Assembly: GCA_044867425.1 (NCBI GenBank)
Contig: JBIOUX010000091.1
Span: forward strand, 1 to 64,000
DNA: 64,000 nt
DNA from: CAWBJP01 sp044867425
GTDB lineage: Bacteria > Actinomycetota > Acidimicrobiia > IMCC26256 > BP-133
Direction of reading: 5' to 3'
Shown here: piece by piece, positions 59,980-64,000 of the stretch
Position numbering within the stretch: position 1 is the stretch's first letter
How the letters are laid out: each line of letters opens with the position of its first letter
Made by a program: the position numbers and the translations under genes
Notes under the pieces: model-generated
The model's input: the letters and a program-made list of their open reading frames with translations, nothing else
Told to the model about the DNA's origin: nothing
Database searches by the model: none

Positions 59980-60771
59980 TCAGGGGCGCCGGCCCCAGGC
60001 GCCGACCATGGCCACGGGCGGGAACCAGCGGTCACGGTCGTCGAGCTCGGCGATGGTGGCCTCGATCACGGCGCGCTCGGCGGCGCCGAACGCCACCTTC
60101 TCCTGGGCCTGTTCCAGGGTGATCTGCATGAACCGGGCCGGGGGCGAACCGCCCGGGTAGAGGTAGGCGTCGATCTGGCAGCCGACGTCGATGAAGCCTT
60201 CCGCCCGCAGCAGGAAGGGCAGTCGCCGGGCGAAGCGGCCGTCGAGCCCGGCCGGAGCCAGGGCGGGCAACACGATGTCCCACACGGTGGCGTAGGCGCC
60301 GGTGGCCAGCTCGTTGAGGAGGTAGATGTCGACCTCCTCGAGCAGGAGCCACCCGCCGGGCCGCACCGCGCCGGCCACCACCTTGAGCAGCTGCTCGCGC
60401 TGGTGGAGGTGCATGAGCAGGTCCCGCATGTGGACGACGTCGAATTCGCCGTCGGGGAGGCCGTCGACCAGGACGTCCCGGCGGACGACCTCCAGGTTGG
60501 GGGCGTCGATCTCGTCGAGGAACCGGGTGTCGAGGTCGACCGACACCACCCGGCCGGCGGGCCCGACCCGCTCGCACAGGAGCCTGGTGATCGACCCGGC
60601 GCCCCCGGCCACCTCCAGGCAGGACCAACCGGGCTCGATCCCCACCTCGTCCAGATTCCGGATGGTCCCCCGGTCATAGGTCTGCTCCAGCAGCCCCAGT
60701 CGCCGGCGGGCCTCGGCCATGGCGTTGTCCCACACGTACCCTGGGGCCAGGTTGGTCGCGTCGCTCGTCAT
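59980..60771 (-). CDS. Class I SAM-dependent methyltransferase, 263 aa
   Basis: Rossmann-like methyltransferase. Motif I is CLEVAGGAGSITRLLCERVG (near residue 50), motif II VVSVDLDTRF, and motif IV FDVVHMRDLLMHLHQREQLL (near residue 105), with GGWLLLEEVDIY as motif V/VI. The segment following is typical of small-molecule methyltransferases, and no substrate can be assigned. I chose the ATG at 60771 because TAACCT lies seven bases ahead (60784-60779), indicating a leaderless start; the GTG 11 codons earlier is upstream of that promoter. It converges on the Fur-family gene. Confidence 0.85.
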   Translation of the reverse strand: MTSDATNLAPGYVWDNAMAEARRRLGLLEQTYDRGTIRNLDEVGIEPGWSCLEVAGGAGSITRLLCERVGPAGRVVSVDLDTRFLDEIDAPNLEVVRRDVLVDGLPDGEFDVVHMRDLLMHLHQREQLLKVVAGAVRPGGWLLLEEVDIYLLNELATGAYATVWDIVLPALAPAGLDGRFARRLPFLLRAEGFIDVGCQIDAYLYPGGSPPARFMQITLEQAQEKVAFGAAERAVIEATIAELDDRDRWFPPVAMVGAWGRRP

Positions 60772-60865
60772 GCCGCGCAGGTTATTGCGGCCGGTGCCCG
60801 CCACGCCTGCTCACCCCGACCTCGAGGACTAGTCCACGTCGGGCGGGAAACGGCCTTGCTGCGCT

Positions 60866-62326
60866 ATGGAAACGGCGGGTTCCGGACCTGACACTGGTGA
60901 TGACCCGAGGAGAGGTGTGAGCCCGAGACCGGCTGAGACGCACCCGAGGGCGGTATCGGGCGCGCTCCCAGCCGCCGATCTCCTTGCCGCGCTCGCCGGG
61001 GCCGAGGCGCGCATCGTCACCCTCGAGGCGTTGTTGCGGGAGCAGGCCACGCGCGACCCCTTGACCGGCCTCCCCAACCAGGTGCAGTTCGGCGCGCAGC
61101 TCACCGAGGCCCTGGCGCGGGCGGAGCGCGCCGACGGGATGGTGGCGGTGGCCTTCATGGACCTGGACCGCTTCCGCACGGTCAACGACGTCCTCGGCCA
61201 CGCCTCGGGGGACAAGCTGCTCCAACAGGTCGGCGGCCGACTGGCCGACCGCCTGGGCCGCGACAACGTGTTTCGCATGGCGGGGGACGAGTTCGTCCTG
61301 CTCCGCGAGGGGGTCGAGCGGGAGGAGGACCACAGCGGGGACTTCGAGGCGGTCCAGCGAGCCCTCCAGCGCCCCTTCATGTGCGACGGCCATGAGCTGT
61401 TCGTGACGGCCAGCATCGGCATCGCCCTGTACCCCTATGACGGCGAGGACGTCGGGACGCTGGTCAAGAACGCCGACTGCGCCATGTTCCGGGCCAAGGA
61501 ACGGGGCGGCGACACGGTGGAGTGCTACTCCCGGGGGCTCTTCGAAGAGGCCCGGCGCCGCCTGTCGCTGGAGCGGAGCCTGCGCCGGGCCCTCGACGGC
61601 GACGAGATCGTGCTCGAGTACCAGCCCCAGCTCGACCTTGCCACCGGGGCGATCGTCGGTTTCGAAGCCCTCGCCCGCTGGTGCCATCCCGACCTCGGCC
61701 TGCTGGCACCGGATTCCTTCATGCCGCTGGCCGAGGAGACCGGGCTGGTGATCCCCATGGGCGAGCGGATCCTGGAGATGGCGTGCGCCCAGGCCGGGGT
61801 GTGGACGGCCTTGGCGCCCGACGTGCGGGTGTGGGTCAACCTGTCGGCCCGCCAGTTCCACCAGGGGGATCTGCCGGCGCGCGTGCCCCGCACCCTGGAC
61901 CGGGCCGGCCTCGACCCGGCGCAGCTGGGGGTGGAGATCACCGAGAGCTTCGCCATGCGCCACCCGGCGGAGGCGGCCGCCGTCCTCGACCGCCTGGCTG
62001 CCATCGGCGTCCGGTCGGCCCTCGACGATTTCGGCACGGGTTACTCGTCGCTGGCCTACCTGAGCCGCTTCTCCATCGACGTGCTCAAGCTGGATCGCTC
62101 CTTCGTCCAGAGCGCCCCTTCGGACCGCAACGACGCCGCCATCGCCCGGGCCGTCATCTCCCTGGCCCGCGGGCTGGGGATCACCGTCGTGGCCGAGGGG
62201 GTGGAAACCGAAGAGCAGCGGGCGTTCCTGGTGGCGGAGGGCTGCGACCAGGCCCAGGGCTTCCTCCTGGGCCGCCCGATGCCCCCGGAGGCGGTGGTCC
62301 GGCTCCTGACGCGTTTCGGACGCTGA
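60866..62326 (+). CDS. GGDEF-EAL domain protein, 486 aa
   Basis: Residues 60-215 are a GGDEF domain (DPLTGLPNQVQFGAQLTEAL, FMDLDRFRTVNDVLGHASGD) with the active-site loop reading RMAGDEFVLL, an AGDEF variant that can still be active. The upstream I-site Arg of RxxD is Leu, so product inhibition is unlikely. Residues 225-475 are an EAL domain with intact motifs (FEALARWCHPDLG, VWVNLSARQF, DDFGTGYSSLAYL, LKLDRSFV, VVAEGVETEEQ), so c-di-GMP hydrolysis is expected. No sensor or membrane domain is present. A GTG at 60917 with GAGGAG close ahead may be the real start. Confidence 0.87.
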   Translation: METAGSGPDTGDDPRRGVSPRPAETHPRAVSGALPAADLLAALAGAEARIVTLEALLREQATRDPLTGLPNQVQFGAQLTEALARAERADGMVAVAFMDLDRFRTVNDVLGHASGDKLLQQVGGRLADRLGRDNVFRMAGDEFVLLREGVEREEDHSGDFEAVQRALQRPFMCDGHELFVTASIGIALYPYDGEDVGTLVKNADCAMFRAKERGGDTVECYSRGLFEEARRRLSLERSLRRALDGDEIVLEYQPQLDLATGAIVGFEALARWCHPDLGLLAPDSFMPLAEETGLVIPMGERILEMACAQAGVWTALAPDVRVWVNLSARQFHQGDLPARVPRTLDRAGLDPAQLGVEITESFAMRHPAEAAAVLDRLAAIGVRSALDDFGTGYSSLAYLSRFSIDVLKLDRSFVQSAPSDRNDAAIARAVISLARGLGITVVAEGVETEEQRAFLVAEGCDQAQGFLLGRPMPPEAVVRLLTRFGR

Positions 62327-62429
62327 GGCGGAAATCGGCCGTTCGGGGGACACGAATGGGCCGTTCGGCCCTCATCGCAAGCGGCCCGGAGACAGCAACA
62401 TGGGGCTGCGAATCAGAGGGGGGTGTCGG

Positions 62430-62624
62430 GTGGTGAAGCGTCGCAAACAGGCGGGCGTGTCCGCGACGGGCGAAGGCCCCGTCGCCGCCCGCCGGCGCCC
62501 GCGGTTCCTCGCTCTCTCCCCGCGGGACCGCGCCACCACCACCCCCGACTCGACGCTGGACGAGCTCTTTTCGCGGATCAGCTGGGACGAGGAGCTGGAC
62601 GCGATCCGGCGCCGGCACTGGTGA
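62430..62624 (+). CDS. Small basic protein, 64 aa, unknown
   Basis: I do not recognise this protein. It starts VVKRRKQAGVSATGEGPVAA and ends with an acidic-aromatic segment, STLDELFSRISWDEELDAIR, followed by RRHW. The second half looks like an amphipathic helix, as in short antitoxin or protein-binding tails. A GAGGGGGG purine run lies seven bases ahead of the GTG. It lies between the GGDEF-EAL gene and the response regulator gene, on the same strand. Coding status is only moderately supported. Confidence 0.45.
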   Translation: MVKRRKQAGVSATGEGPVAARRRPRFLALSPRDRATTTPDSTLDELFSRISWDEELDAIRRRHW

Positions 62625-62775
62625 GCGCGTCTTCGACCGGCGCCCGCCCGGTGGCGCGGCTCCGGCGCAGGAGACCGTAACCGGCTCCCGTCGCCGGAAT
62701 TTCCTGTCCAAGTCGGGCGCCGAGGTCGAGAATGTCCTCGACTGCCATGATTGAGCACATGAGTCGAGCGCCCGC

Positions 62776-63480
62776 ATGACCGGTGGGGACCCTTCGGGCG
62801 AGGCGCCCCTGCGGGTTCTGGTGGCCGACGACCATGGGTTGATGCTCGAGGCCATCCTCAACCGGCTGCAGGCCGACCCCGGTGTCGAGGTGGTCGATGC
62901 CTTGTCCGACGGCCACGCTCTGGTCGACGCCTACGCCCGTCTCCACGCCGCCGGGGCCGCCCCCGACCTCGTCCTGTGCGACTACGGCATGCCCCGGTTG
63001 AACGGGACCCAGGCCACCGAGCGGATCCTGGCGCTCGATCCCGATGCCAAGGTGCTCATCCTCTCCGCCCACGAAGACGAGTCCGTGGTGGTGGCGGCCA
63101 TGGCGGCCGGAGCGGTCGGGTACCTCCTCAAGTCGCTGCCACCGGGGGAGCTGCGGGAGAAGGCGCGCGCCGCGGCCCGGGGCGAGCCCGTCTTCGACGC
63201 CAGGGCGGCCAGCGCCATGATCGGCGAGGTGCGCCGGCAACAGCAGCGGTCGGTGGGCAGGATGGCCGGCCCCGGGACACCGCTTTCGCAACGGGAGATC
63301 GAGGTGCTGAGCCTGGTGGCCGAGGGTCTGAGCAATGCCGAGGTGGGGAAGCAGCTCTACATCTCGGCTCAGACCGTGAAGACCCATCTGGAGCGGATCT
63401 TCACCAAGCTGGGGGTGTCGGGTCGGGCGGCGGCCGTCAAGCGGGGGATCGAGACGGGCGCCATCCACACCTCCGGCTGA
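62776..63480 (+). CDS. NarL/LuxR-type response regulator, 234 aa
   Basis: The receiver domain (residues 12-130) has the acidic pair VADDHGLML, the phosphoacceptor Asp in LVLCDYGMPRLNG (near residue 68) and the conserved Ser and Lys in ILSAHEDESVV and GYLLKSLPPGEL. The C-terminal LuxR-type helix-turn-helix is LSQREIEVLSLVAEGLSNAE, then VKTHLERIFTKLGVSGRAAA. No kinase gene is adjacent. It lies 450 bases after the c-di-GMP enzyme gene on the same strand. The intervening 62625-62775 shows no gene. Confidence 0.92.
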   Translation: MTGGDPSGEAPLRVLVADDHGLMLEAILNRLQADPGVEVVDALSDGHALVDAYARLHAAGAAPDLVLCDYGMPRLNGTQATERILALDPDAKVLILSAHEDESVVVAAMAAGAVGYLLKSLPPGELREKARAAARGEPVFDARAASAMIGEVRRQQQRSVGRMAGPGTPLSQREIEVLSLVAEGLSNAEVGKQLYISAQTVKTHLERIFTKLGVSGRAAAVKRGIETGAIHTSG

Positions 63481-63522
63481 CGGGCGCCGGGGGGTCCGGG
63501 GGGTGACCCCCAGGCACCGGGA

Positions 63523-64000
63523 TCATCCGGCCACCAGCAGGTCCACCGCCGCCAGGCCGGGGGCGAAGCCGTGGGCTTCGGCCCCACCGAAGGCGAAGAC
63601 CCGGCCGTCGGCGCCGAGGATGTAGTAGCCGTCGCCCGTCGCCGTGGTGCGGATGCGGCGCCCTTCCGGAAGCCCAGGAACACCGAGGCCGGGCAGGCTG
63701 CCGTGGTAGGAGGCGGCACCGAAGGCGAAGATGCCGCCGTCGCTGGCCACCAGCCAGTAGCCGCCCCCCGCCGCCGGCGCCAGCGACGTCACCGGCCGGT
63801 TGAGGCGGAGGCCGCCGGTGGACCCGAAGAAGGTGGCGTCGCCGAAGCTGAACACCCCGCCGTCGCTGGCCACCAGCCAGTAGCCCAGCCCGCTGGGCGT
63901 GGGGGCCATGTCGACCACCGGCCGGTTGAGGCGGATGCCGCCGGTGGACCCGAAGAAGGCGGCGTCGCCGAAGCTGAACACCCCGCCGTCGGCCCCCAGC
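63523..64000 (-). CDS. Repeat protein, C-terminal part (5' end beyond the window)
   Basis: About 3.5 copies of a repeat of roughly 42 residues are visible, with the pattern FGDAAFFGSTGG, then RLNRPV, then GYWLVASDGGVFSFG. The first full units are nearly identical, at DNA level too (compare 63790-63870 with 63917-63997), while the last is diverged (SYHGSLPGLGVPGLPEG). The pattern resembles a beta-propeller or beta-helix of the kind found at the C-terminus of secreted actinobacterial enzymes such as peptidases and lipases. No catalytic domain is inside the window. The frame runs through to 64000, so the gene starts beyond it. Confidence 0.75.
   Translation of the reverse strand, partial: LGADGGVFSFGDAAFFGSTGGIRLNRPVVDMAPTPSGLGYWLVASDGGVFSFGDATFFGSTGGLRLNRPVTSLAPAAGGGYWLVASDGGIFAFGAASYHGSLPGLGVPGLPEGRRIRTTATGDGYYILGADGRVFAFGGAEAHGFAPGLAAVDLLVAG

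Overview
This is a very GC-rich window with densely packed genes, many 1-4 bp start/stop overlaps and frequent GTG starts. It looks like a chromosomal piece of an actinobacterium. The family content supports this: DUF3107, a tandem ArsA-like ATPase pair, a fused 2-oxoglutarate dehydrogenase of the Kgd type, class II DAHP synthase, a bacterial proteasome activator (Bpa) and a PdtaS-type histidine kinase. A System I cytochrome c maturation operon is not what most cultured actinobacteria use, so a deep lineage such as Acidimicrobiia is my best guess. That placement is an inference. No rRNA, tRNA, CRISPR array, insertion sequence or prophage was seen.

Layout. 1-3044 (minus): two ArsA-like ATPases, DUF3107, an Lgt-like membrane protein and a crotonase. 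3061-6084: an Fe-S group with an Mrp-type ATPase facing a SufR-like regulator and a cysteine desulfurase. 6257-12256: an unknown 388-residue protein, aconitase, a broken AbiEi/DUF559 gene, a cupin, a cyclophilin and an EEP-family enzyme. 12269-19235 (minus): a di-heme cytochrome c peroxidase-like gene followed by ccmB-C-D-E-F-H-I with overlapping junctions. 19434-24876: an acyl-CoA synthetase, a cytosolic BtuF-like protein, an acetamidase/formamidase and a Tat-exported M20 hydrolase.

24886-31294 is the clearest catabolic unit. It holds a benzoate-CoA ligase with a coupled amidohydrolase on one strand, and boxC, boxB and a PaaX-family regulator on the other, around a shared promoter region. 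This is aerobic benzoyl-CoA epoxidation (the box pathway); boxA and boxD are not in the window. 31381-46726 is mixed housekeeping and signalling: DUF72, an isochorismatase-like hydrolase, ThiI, a PHP phosphatase, a PdtaS-like kinase, a lipid kinase, a kelch protein, MscS, a type 5-like uracil-DNA glycosylase, a large cyclase/ATPase/TPR regulator and a DapA-family protein.

46730-53604 (minus) runs bpa, class II DAHP synthase, kgd and malic enzyme, closely packed. 53870-59447 holds two large secreted proteins sharing an N-terminal DNRLRE-like domain. 59523-64000 holds a Fur-family regulator behind a 38-bp dyad, a methyltransferase, a GGDEF-EAL protein, a LuxR-type response regulator and the end of a repeat protein.

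A recurrent signal runs through the window. A TANNNT hexamer lies 6-8 bases before the start codon of at least a dozen genes with no Shine-Dalgarno sequence, which points to widespread leaderless transcription. Genes inside operons, or with longer leaders, tend to carry AGGAG-type sites instead.
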